Origin: Bdellovibrio sp.
Lineage (GTDB): Bacteria > Myxococcota > SpSt-1050
DNA: 36,572 nt
Assembly: GCA_020725805.1 (NCBI GenBank)
Contig: DYEF01000046.1
Coordinates: forward strand, 1 to 36,572
Reading direction: 5' to 3'
In this document: positions 6,500-14,169 of the stretch, one piece after another
How the letters are laid out: the number at the start of each line of letters is the position of its first letter
Numbering within the stretch: the first letter of the stretch is position 1
Program-made: the position numbers and the translations under genes
The notes under the pieces: model-generated
Told to the model about the DNA's origin: nothing
Databases searched by the model: none
Seen by the model: the letters and a program-made list of their open reading frames with translations, nothing else

Positions 6500-9187
6500 G
6501 TGAGAAGATTTCTGATTTCCTGTTTGTGTGTGTTTCCGTTGTTTCTTTTTGTCTTTTCTGTAAGGACGGATTACGAAAGACCGCAGGTCTTAGGCAGTGG
6601 CCTGAAACCGGGTTGGTATCTCAATCTGCCGCTGTATTTCATAAAGAATGACGGACAGACAGATGAGAGGGTTAGATATTACGAGAACGGATTCGGGAAG
6701 GGTATATTTTTTACCGATGACGGGATATATATAAGTATGTCCGGCATTGATACGGGAGACGGCAAGAGAACCGAAGAGTATGTAAAGATTACTCCTCTTG
6801 ATACAAGCAAAGAGAGCAGGATAGAGGCCGAGGAAATTCTTGAGGGCAGGGTGAATTACTTTACCGGAAATGATCCGTCGGGGTGGCACAGGGACATACC
6901 CGTATATGCAAAACTCAGGTATAAAGAGATTTACGAAAAGACGGATCTGGTTTTTTACGGCAATCAGGGTCAGCTGGAATACGACATCGTTGTAAATCCG
7001 GGAGCGGATCCGGGGAAAGTCGCTTTCAGGTACGACGGGATAAATGATTTGCGGGTAAACAGCCGGGGAGAACTTGTTGCGGTTCTTCCCTCAGGAAGGG
7101 AGATTATTCAGAGGAGACCTCACATATATCAGGTAAAAGATGGCAAAAAGGTCGAGCTTTCGGGTGAGTATTCGTTCAGAAAGGATGGTAATTCGTTCGT
7201 ATATGGTTTTGCTGTGCCGGAATATGACAGAGGTTATGCCCTTGTGGTTGATCCGGTAATGCTGATTGCATCGACTTATCTGGGAGGAACCGGTGAGGAT
7301 TTCGGGTCCGGAATAGCCCTTGATTCGGAAGGTAATGTATATCTGACCGGGAATACAAGCTCTGTTGACTTTCCTTTGCAGAATCCTCTTCAGTCCGAGC
7401 GATACTCGGTTGATGTATTTGTGACAAAAATGAACCCGTCGCTCAGTTCTCTCATTTATTCGACATATATCGGAGGTAGCAATCCTGATGTTGGAGCGAA
7501 AGTCGTTGTTGATAACCTCGGCAATGCGTATGTTACAGGCTATACAGATTCGTCAGACTTTCCTCTGAAGGATGCGGGACAGAACGCCTTTGGGGGCAGC
7601 AGAGATGCTTTCATGCTTAAACTGGGCCCTCTGGGAAATGAGCTGTTGTATTCGACATATATAGGTGGCTTGGGTTATGATCAGGGTTATGGAATTGCGG
7701 TTGACTCACTGGGCAATACCTATGTCTGCGGTTTTACAATGTCAGATACATTGCCGGGACAGTTGGATATCTTTAAGGGGGGAACGTCCGATGCCTTTGT
7801 TGCAAAGGTGAATAAGGAGGGTATTGTAACGTCGGGTTTTATAGGAGGGTCGGCGTCCGAATCTGCCGAGGCAATTGCGTTTGGCAAAGATGGGTATTTA
7901 TATATTGCGGGTTCAACAAATTCGGGAGATTTTCAGGTCAGTTCTGATGCCCTTCTGAAAAGTGCAAAGGGGATTGAAAACGGTTTTCTGATGAAGATCA
8001 ATCCGTCGGTACTTTCAATGGTGTATTCAACCTATATCAGCGGTAGTGACTGCGGGGCTGTCGAACAGGAGTTCGTTAGCGGTGTGGCCGTGGACTCATC
8101 GGGCCTCGTTTATCTAACCGGTCACTCGAGTTGTAACGATTTGCCCCTGAAGAACGCATATCAGGCTGCTGTTTCAGGGAGCGATGATATTTATATTATC
8201 AAGCTCGACCTGTCGAAGAGCGGAGAGGATGCAGTTCTTTATGCCTCCTTCATCGGGGGAAGCGGTATAGAAAGAGGGCGTGCTATTGCTGTCGATGATT
8301 TGGGGAATGCCTTTATTGCCGGTTATGCTGATTCAATGGATTTTCCGGTGAAGAATGCCTTTCAGACGAAGAAGAAAGGCTTTGATGAGGTTGTGGTTGT
8401 AAAGATGGATACGACAAAGAGCGGTGAAGAGAGCCTTGTATATTCCACATATCTCGGAGGGGAAGCCAGCGAAAGAGGGCACGGAATAGCGATAGATTCG
8501 GCGGGGAATGCCTATCTGACCGGACACACAGGTTCTCCGAATTTTCCCACAACCAGCGATACTTTTATGCCGAAATATAAGGGTTCGTATAAGGTTTTTA
8601 TTTCGAAACTCGGGGTTTCATATACTCTGAAAGTCTCGCTCCCGGGCACAGGGAAGGGCTCTGTTCGCAGCAGTCCGGCCGGAATAGATTGCGGAAGTGA
8701 CTGCGAAGAGATATATGCATCAGGTACAAAAGTAGAAATGACCGCGACCCCTGATGGTGATTCGGTTTTTATGGGCTGGGGAGACGACTGTCTATCCTGT
8801 GCCGGCAATGCGGTTTGCTCAATCTCTGTAACTTCTGACAGGAACTGCTCTGCAAAATTTGATATCAAGCAGGTAGAAGCAGACGCAGGAGAGGATATAA
8901 TCGATATTCCTGATGTCTCACAGGATACCGGCACAGAAGATATAACTGACGTGACTGAATCGACCGATATATCAGATACAGCAGAGGTATCCGATATTAC
9001 TGACCTGTCGGAACCGCAGGATATAAAGGATATTATTCAGACCGAGGACATAACGGATATTTCTGCGGATGTGTCAGTTACGGATGCCGGACAGGATACG
9101 GCTCAGAAGAATGACGGTTCTACAAATGTAACAGAAGATAAGAGCAAGGGAGATGAGAGCGGCTGCTCCTGCAGTCTGATTGAATGA
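6500..9187 (+). CDS. Secreted SBBP beta-propeller protein
   Basis: The start is GTG at 6500 behind a near-perfect AAGGAGGT ribosome site. Residues 1-20 form a signal peptide. Residues ~30-250 match the region usually found N-terminal to SBBP repeats in large exoproteins (FIKNDGQTDERVRYY, then VNYFTGNDPSGWHRDIPVY). From ~255 to ~707 there are seven SBBP-type repeats of the form YSTYIGG...GIAVDSxGNxYxTGxTxSxDFP, enough for a seven-bladed beta-propeller. Residues ~708-789 form a 'bacterial repeat' beta domain (GKGSVRSSPAGIDCGSDC ... FMGWGDDC) with three Cys pairs. An Asp/Thr/Ile-rich linker (~790-885) follows, then the short tail GCSCSLIE. It is probably a cell-surface or secreted protein. Ligand and function are unknown. 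Confidence 0.85.
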   Translation: MRRFLISCLCVFPLFLFVFSVRTDYERPQVLGSGLKPGWYLNLPLYFIKNDGQTDERVRYYENGFGKGIFFTDDGIYISMSGIDTGDGKRTEEYVKITPLDTSKESRIEAEEILEGRVNYFTGNDPSGWHRDIPVYAKLRYKEIYEKTDLVFYGNQGQLEYDIVVNPGADPGKVAFRYDGINDLRVNSRGELVAVLPSGREIIQRRPHIYQVKDGKKVELSGEYSFRKDGNSFVYGFAVPEYDRGYALVVDPVMLIASTYLGGTGEDFGSGIALDSEGNVYLTGNTSSVDFPLQNPLQSERYSVDVFVTKMNPSLSSLIYSTYIGGSNPDVGAKVVVDNLGNAYVTGYTDSSDFPLKDAGQNAFGGSRDAFMLKLGPLGNELLYSTYIGGLGYDQGYGIAVDSLGNTYVCGFTMSDTLPGQLDIFKGGTSDAFVAKVNKEGIVTSGFIGGSASESAEAIAFGKDGYLYIAGSTNSGDFQVSSDALLKSAKGIENGFLMKINPSVLSMVYSTYISGSDCGAVEQEFVSGVAVDSSGLVYLTGHSSCNDLPLKNAYQAAVSGSDDIYIIKLDLSKSGEDAVLYASFIGGSGIERGRAIAVDDLGNAFIAGYADSMDFPVKNAFQTKKKGFDEVVVVKMDTTKSGEESLVYSTYLGGEASERGHGIAIDSAGNAYLTGHTGSPNFPTTSDTFMPKYKGSYKVFISKLGVSYTLKVSLPGTGKGSVRSSPAGIDCGSDCEEIYASGTKVEMTATPDGDSVFMGWGDDCLSCAGNAVCSISVTSDRNCSAKFDIKQVEADAGEDIIDIPDVSQDTGTEDITDVTESTDISDTAEVSDITDLSEPQDIKDIIQTEDITDISADVSVTDAGQDTAQKNDGSTNVTEDKSKGDESGCSCSLIE

Positions 9188-9403
9188 CGTGATTGCCGAT
9201 AAAATACTGATTATCTGATTTACCTGTTTGCTCGCGGAAAAACCTTTATTTTAGAATGTAATCTGGCCGTTGTTCTGTATTAGACACCTGTTTACAATAT
9301 AATCCGATATGCTTATGTTCGTACACGGTTATTCCTTAAACACTTATTTTGCAGATGTCTTTTGGGTGTTAGGGATAAACAACTATATTCCGCTATGATA
9401 AAT

Positions 9404-9781
9404 CTATAATTCTTCCACTTCCCATTTTTCGTTTATATAGATTCCGAAAACGTCGATATCCTTGAGATGACTTTTTGCGACCTCTGTACTCTTCTTTACC
9501 AGTTCAATGTGTCTTTCCTTGCTGACCGGATTGCCTGCACAGTCGTGATGACCCACAATTATCAGCTTCTTTGAGCCGTGTTTTTCGGTCGAGATTCTAA
9601 TCTTTTTAAGTGTGTATTCGAGGAATTTCTGGTCCTCTGTCAGCAACACAAGGTCGGGACCCGGTTCATTGATCATATCGACATAATCTGCCCCGAACTT
9701 CTTCTTTGCCCAGTTTATAACAGGCTCCTGTGTCCTTCCGTCCATACAGTTGATAGATGTAACAAACTTTCCGTGACTCAT
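9404..9781 (-). CDS. Miniature beta-carbonic-anhydrase-like protein
   Basis: At 125 aa this is about 60 percent of a classical beta-carbonic anhydrase, but it keeps both zinc-site motifs: CMDGR (Cys12, Asp14, Arg16) and HHDC (His78, Cys81) inside VGHHDCAGN. The segments between them are short and the C terminus stops soon after the second motif. Small beta-CA-like proteins of this kind are widespread and mostly uncharacterised; CO2 hydration should not be assumed. Its ATG overlaps the stop of the S26 peptidase gene as ATGA, with GGAGGAA as ribosome site, so it is the translationally coupled last gene of the recA train. Confidence 0.8.
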   Translation of the reverse strand: MSHGKFVTSINCMDGRTQEPVINWAKKKFGADYVDMINEPGPDLVLLTEDQKFLEYTLKKIRISTEKHGSKKLIIVGHHDCAGNPVSKERHIELVKKSTEVAKSHLKDIDVFGIYINEKWEVEEL

Positions 9782-10266
9782 TTATTCCTCCTTAGTGACT
9801 CTGTTATATCTTTATGTGAGATTCTGAGTCCGAGCAGGGATTTGACCTGTCTTGCCCTGTTCAGAATAAATCTTGCAGCCGATATTACGATCGGATGAAA
9901 TGATGGTGGTGTGAATTCCCTGCTGCCCCTTATTACCTTAGTAGCCTTCCCTCCTATATCCTCCTCCCATACCGGCTGGTCTTCGTAAGAGAGGTTGTCG
10001 CCCCTGATGATAAAGAGCCTTCTTCCTTTTGCGGTTGTGTGGATTCTGATAATTCTGTGAACAATCATAACATTTTTTCTGACATACATTACAATATCAC
10101 CGGTTCTCAGGTCTTCCGGCAGTACTCTTTCTATAATCACCTCATCGCCGTCAATAAGAAAGGGGAACATAGAGACACCTTTTACCCTGAACCTGAATCT
10201 TCCGTGTTTTTCAATCGCATCTCTGATTGTTCTGACAGATATCTCTTCCCTCTTCCTTTTATTCAT
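9778..10266 (-). CDS. S24/S26 family serine peptidase (signal-peptidase-like, no membrane anchor)
   Basis: The protein has the S26 peptidase core: GVSMFPFLIDGDEV (nucleophile Ser32), the GDIVMY strand, IVHRI with His70, and the terminal FIIRGDN box. The presence of His where bacterial LepB has Lys is the S26B pattern of archaeal/ER and SipW-type enzymes. There is no clear N-terminal transmembrane helix and the 162 aa length is short, so it may act in the cytoplasm. S24/S26 peptidases of this size often sit beside radical SAM, HPr-kinase-like or PqqD genes in peptide-modification loci. Here the neighbours are a SPASM enzyme (8 bp overlap) and, one gene further, an HPr-kinase-like protein. A role in maturing a modified peptide is inference. 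Confidence 0.8.
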   Translation of the reverse strand: MNKRKREEISVRTIRDAIEKHGRFRFRVKGVSMFPFLIDGDEVIIERVLPEDLRTGDIVMYVRKNVMIVHRIIRIHTTAKGRRLFIIRGDNLSYEDQPVWEEDIGGKATKVIRGSREFTPPSFHPIVISAARFILNRARQVKSLLGLRISHKDITESLRRNK

Positions 10267-11305
10267 AGTACATCCTTGCTCTCTGGCAGGCGAGCTCCGA
10301 TGGTTTGTATATATCGTTATTATCTCTGAGATTCAGTCCCGGGCAGATAGAGCAGATACCCAGATATCTGCAAGACAGGCATTTTTTGTAGTCCTTTATT
10401 CTGAGGCCCTGAATCTCTTTGAGTCTTGATGAGTTCTTCCAGATGTCGGTAAGACTCTCTTTTCTGATGTCACCGAGCAGTTCGTTCCATTCCACGCAGG
10501 GGAAGACCTTCCCGTCCGGTGAAATATAAAGACCGGTAATTCCGGCGTAGCAGGTAACGGCCTCTTTTCCGACCTTCTTCAGTTCGGAATCTTCCATCTC
10601 TTCGACCTTTACCTCTTTCTTCTTTTCTATCTTCTTTATCTCTTTATACAGTCTCTTCTTCTCCTCAAAGGGTATGTTCAGCTCTTTTACACCCGGCCGC
10701 GATTTCATCGTGGGAGAGATGACCATATCGTATTGGGCGAGAATGTTCTCTCCCTGTGATTTGACCCATTTAAGCAGTTCCGGATACACTTTGTAGTTTT
10801 CTTTCATTACCGAGGTTTTGATTACGACGTTTATGCCTTTTTTGTGCAGAATTTCTATTGCCCTCATTGTCCTGTAAAAGGAACCTTTTACCCCTGTGAT
10901 ACTGTCGTGAATATCGGGTTGCAGGGCGTATAGGGAGACTCCCGCACTTACTGTGTTGTACTTTTTTAGAATCTCTGCCTCTCTCTCTCCGAGCAGATAT
11001 CCTGACGTGATAATCTTAATTGAAAAATTGAGTTTTCTTGTAATTTTGAGTATTTCCCCGAAGTCTTTTCTGGCAAAGACCTCTCCGCCGGAATATGTGA
11101 CGAACATAGCATTTAGTCTCAGAGCATCCCTTAAAACCTTTTCAATCTCCTTTGGTGTAAGCTCTCTGGTTCTTCTGTGGTCAATGTAGCAATGAATGCA
11201 TCTGAGAGGACATCTGTATGTAATATCGATGTGAAGTGAGAGGAGAGAACCACTCTTTCTCGCCTTCTTCCGCAGATATTCAAAGGCCGAAATCTTTTCT
11301 GCCAA
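10259..11305 (-). CDS. Radical SAM/SPASM-domain enzyme
   Basis: The radical SAM [4Fe-4S] motif is CPLRCIHC (Cys32, 36, 39), followed by the SAM-binding TYSGGEV. From about residue 253 there is a SPASM domain: TCYAGITGLYISPDGKVFPCVEW, then LLGDIRKESLTDIW, then the Cys cluster CLSCRYLGICSICPG and a final ACQR. SPASM enzymes commonly modify ribosomal peptides or proteins (thioether links, C-C links, epimerisation) using auxiliary Fe-S clusters. The start is a TTG at 11305, directly after the TGA of the HPr-kinase-like gene, with GGAGGTGAT as ribosome site. No RiPP recognition (PqqD) domain is visible at its N terminus. The substrate is unknown. Confidence 0.9.
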   Translation of the reverse strand: MAEKISAFEYLRKKARKSGSLLSLHIDITYRCPLRCIHCYIDHRRTRELTPKEIEKVLRDALRLNAMFVTYSGGEVFARKDFGEILKITRKLNFSIKIITSGYLLGEREAEILKKYNTVSAGVSLYALQPDIHDSITGVKGSFYRTMRAIEILHKKGINVVIKTSVMKENYKVYPELLKWVKSQGENILAQYDMVISPTMKSRPGVKELNIPFEEKKRLYKEIKKIEKKKEVKVEEMEDSELKKVGKEAVTCYAGITGLYISPDGKVFPCVEWNELLGDIRKESLTDIWKNSSRLKEIQGLRIKDYKKCLSCRYLGICSICPGLNLRDNNDIYKPSELACQRARMYYE

Positions 11306-12097
11306 TCAGATCACCTCCAGAAATTTGGAGTCTTTCGTAAAGTAGAGGAAGGCATTTTCGGTCTTCCCGATAATCTTCTTCATACTGTCAAAGGCTTTGC
11401 CGAAACTATCATTATCAACAGATGCATAGAGCATATTCTCAAGCATGTTTTGTATTGCCTCGTCTCTTGTTGTACTCTTTTTGTAATTCTTTTTTGCCTG
11501 TCTTATGAAATAGATATTTGAAAGAGGGGCCTTTTTGTATTCTCCCCTGATTTTTGTATTCCCCCAGAAGGGAGTGGAGTACGCAAATACCTTTCCCCTT
11601 TCGATGGAGATATAGGAAATCTCGTCGGAGAGAACCGATATCTTAGGGTCGGCCGAGGCGGCAATTCTTGAAAGCGTGCTCTTGCCGGCACCTGATTTTC
11701 CGGGGAAGAGATACGCCCTGTCGTCTCTCACAAAGGATGCGGCGTGGACAAATAATCCTCCAGAATTGATGATTTTGATGGCATATATCATTCTGAGAAA
11801 AGACGTGAGTACATACGGCCTGCTGTTGATTTTAGCTGATGCAGAACCACTTGAGAGGTCGAATGTCCCTGAGAAGTAATACCATTTTATTTCGTACGTG
11901 TGCAAACCGGTCCTGACGGCGGGGGCCGGACCTTTATAGTCATCGTATCTGAGTCCGTCCGTGAGGTTTGCCCTGAGAACGATATCCGGCTTTTTGGTGG
12001 TCAGAAAACCCCTCAGGATATCCTTTATAAAATCTTCGTGGGCTGATGGTCTGATTATGATTTCGGTTGTAAACTTTCCTATTTTAATCCTGAACAT
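11306..12097 (-). CDS. HPr kinase/phosphorylase-like protein
   Basis: The C-terminal two thirds resemble the HPr kinase catalytic domain: GLFVHAASFV (His118), a Walker A loop FPGKSGAGKST (131-141), and VLSDEISYI with a conserved Asp-Glu pair. The N-terminal ~100 residues are beta-rich and not the usual HprK N domain. HprK-related proteins without a PTS partner occur in lasso-peptide and radical SAM peptide loci, where some phosphorylate a precursor. No HPr or PTS gene is present nearby. The ATG starts two bases after the polyprenyl synthase stop (TAG-CC-ATG) and the radical SAM gene starts immediately after its own stop, so the three are one transcription unit. The substrate is not identifiable. 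Confidence 0.82.
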   Translation of the reverse strand: MFRIKIGKFTTEIIIRPSAHEDFIKDILRGFLTTKKPDIVLRANLTDGLRYDDYKGPAPAVRTGLHTYEIKWYYFSGTFDLSSGSASAKINSRPYVLTSFLRMIYAIKIINSGGLFVHAASFVRDDRAYLFPGKSGAGKSTLSRIAASADPKISVLSDEISYISIERGKVFAYSTPFWGNTKIRGEYKKAPLSNIYFIRQAKKNYKKSTTRDEAIQNMLENMLYASVDNDSFGKAFDSMKKIIGKTENAFLYFTKDSKFLEVI

Positions 12098-12099
12098 GG

Positions 12100-13035
12100 C
12101 TATTTTTTCCGTGCAGAGACCGATTCGAGAAGAGGGGCAAAGATATCTTCTGAAAAGCTGCTTACCAGTCTGAGATGCGCTCCGATCTCTTTTCTGTTTT
12201 TTTCGATAATTTCGTTTACTTCCTTTGTGAGAGATTCATCGCATATGGTCTTTTCTATCTCATTGATTGCTGTGTGGTTTTCACCCCTTGAGGCAAAGTA
12301 TTCCGAAACAAGCTCTCTGAATCCGGCATTCTTTTTCATAAGGAGAATTGCCGGGAGGGTGATATCACCTTCCGAGAGGTCCTTGAGCCTGCTCTTGCCG
12401 GTCTCCCGTCCTGTAAAGTCGAGAAGGTCGTCGGTGAGCTGGAATATCTCGCCGAAGAGCATTCCCGCCTCTCTGAGATGAAGTCTTTCGGATTCGTTCT
12501 TTCTGAAGATTATGCCGACGGATTCGAAGGCGGCAGAGAAGAGCGCGCCGGTCTTCCCCCTTATGATTTCGAAGTAGTCACCTTCGCCAAGACCTGTGTT
12601 CCATCTGAAAGATGCCTGTCTGAGTTCCATCAGCGTCATATATGAAACCGCATATGAATATATCTTTGCAACCTCTGAGTCATAGTTTTCAAGAACGAGG
12701 CGCGAGGCGGATGAGTAGAAGTAGTCTCCTGCGAGAATACTTATCAGATTTCCGTGTCTGGCATTGATAGTCGGTCTGTCTCTTCTGATTGTGCCGTTGT
12801 CTATGACGTCGTCGTGAAAGAGACTTGCAATATGTACGAGTTCGGTCGAGGCCGCGAGGGGGATGAGTCTTTCCGTCTCTTCTTCCCTTATGGAAGATGA
12901 CAGGGTATAAATGGTCTTAGGACGAATCATCTTCCCGCCGTTTATCTCATCGATAATATCCTCGAAGACTTCCTTGCTTCTGAGGAGTTTTATTGCTGTC
13001 TCTCTGACCTTATTGAGAAATTCTCTCTCCTGCAT
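12100..13035 (-). CDS. Long-chain trans-polyprenyl diphosphate synthase
   Basis: The protein has both Asp-rich motifs of prenyltransferases: the first, DDVID (75-79) in HIASLFHDDVIDNGTIRR, and the second, DDLLD (202-206). GKxxRP is present as GGKMIRPK and the GD box as ILAGDYFYSSA. These match IspB/HepS-type enzymes that elongate farnesyl or geranylgeranyl diphosphate with isopentenyl diphosphate. Small residues (Ala70, Ser71) just before the first motif allow a long product, consistent with a C35-C50 quinone side chain. Exact chain length cannot be read from sequence. It starts six bases after recA, and the next gene follows two bases after its stop. Confidence 0.9.
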   Translation of the reverse strand: MQEREFLNKVRETAIKLLRSKEVFEDIIDEINGGKMIRPKTIYTLSSSIREEETERLIPLAASTELVHIASLFHDDVIDNGTIRRDRPTINARHGNLISILAGDYFYSSASRLVLENYDSEVAKIYSYAVSYMTLMELRQASFRWNTGLGEGDYFEIIRGKTGALFSAAFESVGIIFRKNESERLHLREAGMLFGEIFQLTDDLLDFTGRETGKSRLKDLSEGDITLPAILLMKKNAGFRELVSEYFASRGENHTAINEIEKTICDESLTKEVNEIIEKNRKEIGAHLRLVSSFSEDIFAPLLESVSARKK

Positions 13036-13041
13036 AAATCC

Positions 13042-14097
13042 CTATTTCTTCTTCTCCTTTTCCTGTTTCTGCTCGGATGGTTTTGTGAGTCCGTATGATT
13101 CCTTTATTTTATTCTCTATCTCAGAGAGGATATCCTTGTGTTCCTTGAGAAGCATCCGGGCATTCTCCCTCCCCTGTCCGAGTCTCTCGCCTTTGTAGGA
13201 GTACCACGTGCCGGTCTTTTCGATTATGCCGAGGTTTGCGGCTGTATCCAGTATATCTCCCTCCCTCGACATACCCTCGTTGAAGAGTATATCGAATTCA
13301 ACCTCCCTGTGCGGCGGGGCGAGTTTGTTCTTTACCACCTTTACCCTCGTCCTTGCCCCTACTATATCCTCGCCGTTCTTGATTGTCCCGACCTTTCTTA
13401 TGTCGAGTCTGACCGATGAGTAGAATTTCAGAGCCTTTCCGCCGGTGGTGGTCTCGGGATTACCGTACATAACACCAAGCTGCATACGGATCTGGTTTAT
13501 AAAGACAACGAGGGTGTTTGAACGTGATATGGCGGCGGTAAGTTTTCTCAAGGCCTGTGACATAAGTCTTGCCTGAAGACCCATATGGGAATCGCCCATT
13601 TCTCCGTCTATCTCTGCCTTTGGTACGAGAGCAGCAACCGAGTCAACCACTATGAGGTCAACGGCACCGGAGCGGACCAGTGTCTCCACTATCTCGAGTG
13701 CCTCCTCCCCGTAATTCGGCTGTGAGAGGAGAAGGTCATCGACCTTTACTCCGAGCTTTGCTGCGTATTTCAGGTCAAGTGCGTGTTCTGCGTCGACGAA
13801 GACGGCTACACCCTGATTTCTCTGGCATTCTGCAATCAGATGAAGGGCAAGGGTTGTCTTTCCGGAAGACTCAGGTCCGTATATCTCCACAATCCTTCCC
13901 CGGGGGAGTCCGCCTGTGCCAAGGGCAATATCGAGAGAGAGAAGCCCTGTTGAAATGACTGGTATGTTCTTGCTGATTGCCTCAGTGTCCCTGAGTCTCA
14001 TTATAGAGCCTTTGCCGAACTGCTTTTCGATGGTGCTTATGGCTACATCGATTACTTTCTCTCTGTCGGCCTTCTTGGTTTTGTCATCCGCTGTCAT
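13042..14097 (-). CDS. recA: Recombinase RecA
   Basis: RecA forms the ATP-dependent strand-exchange filament and activates LexA cleavage. All signatures are present: [10 protein letters not shown], the Walker A loop [32 protein letters not shown], the loop L2 region [28 protein letters not shown], and a charged Lys/Glu-rich C terminus. The 351 aa length is standard. The ATG is preceded by AAAAGGAGGGC. A perfect 16-bp palindrome lies about 39 bases upstream, a good place for an SOS operator. Five further genes follow with gaps of at most six bases, so recA heads an unusual operon. Confidence 0.98.
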   Translation of the reverse strand: MTADDKTKKADREKVIDVAISTIEKQFGKGSIMRLRDTEAISKNIPVISTGLLSLDIALGTGGLPRGRIVEIYGPESSGKTTLALHLIAECQRNQGVAVFVDAEHALDLKYAAKLGVKVDDLLLSQPNYGEEALEIVETLVRSGAVDLIVVDSVAALVPKAEIDGEMGDSHMGLQARLMSQALRKLTAAISRSNTLVVFINQIRMQLGVMYGNPETTTGGKALKFYSSVRLDIRKVGTIKNGEDIVGARTRVKVVKNKLAPPHREVEFDILFNEGMSREGDILDTAANLGIIEKTGTWYSYKGERLGQGRENARMLLKEHKDILSEIENKIKESYGLTKPSEQKQEKEKKK

Positions 14098-14135
14098 TTT
14101 GCCCTCCTTTTGCCAGGGAATGGTTATTTAATTTT

Positions 14136-14151
14136 ATTATTTGCAAATAAT
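14136..14151. promoter_or_regulatory. Perfect 16-bp palindrome upstream of recA (candidate SOS operator)
   Basis: ATTATTTGCAAATAAT reads identically on both strands. It lies 39-54 bases before the recA ATG. On the minus strand it sits in the spacer of a possible promoter TTGATT (14149-14154) -17- TTAAAT (14126-14131), so a bound repressor would block it. LexA boxes differ widely between phyla, and this one matches neither the E. coli nor the Bacillus consensus. Confidence 0.45.
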
Positions 14152-14169
14152 CAATATTTTTTTGAGGTT

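Noticed and set aside
9164-9187. C-terminal CSLIE of the SBBP protein as a CaaX-like lipidation box
   Set aside because: The Cys is five residues from the end rather than four, and prenylation of this kind is not expected for an exported bacterial protein.
9188-9403. Gene, riboswitch or terminator in the convergent gap
   Set aside because: No open frame with a ribosome site and no convincing stem-loop could be found by eye; left unannotated.
9404-12100. Precursor peptide or PqqD gene inside the SPASM/HprK-like cassette
   Set aside because: The genes abut or overlap, leaving no room for a separate short gene. The antisense frames there show no leader-like or PqqD-like sequence.
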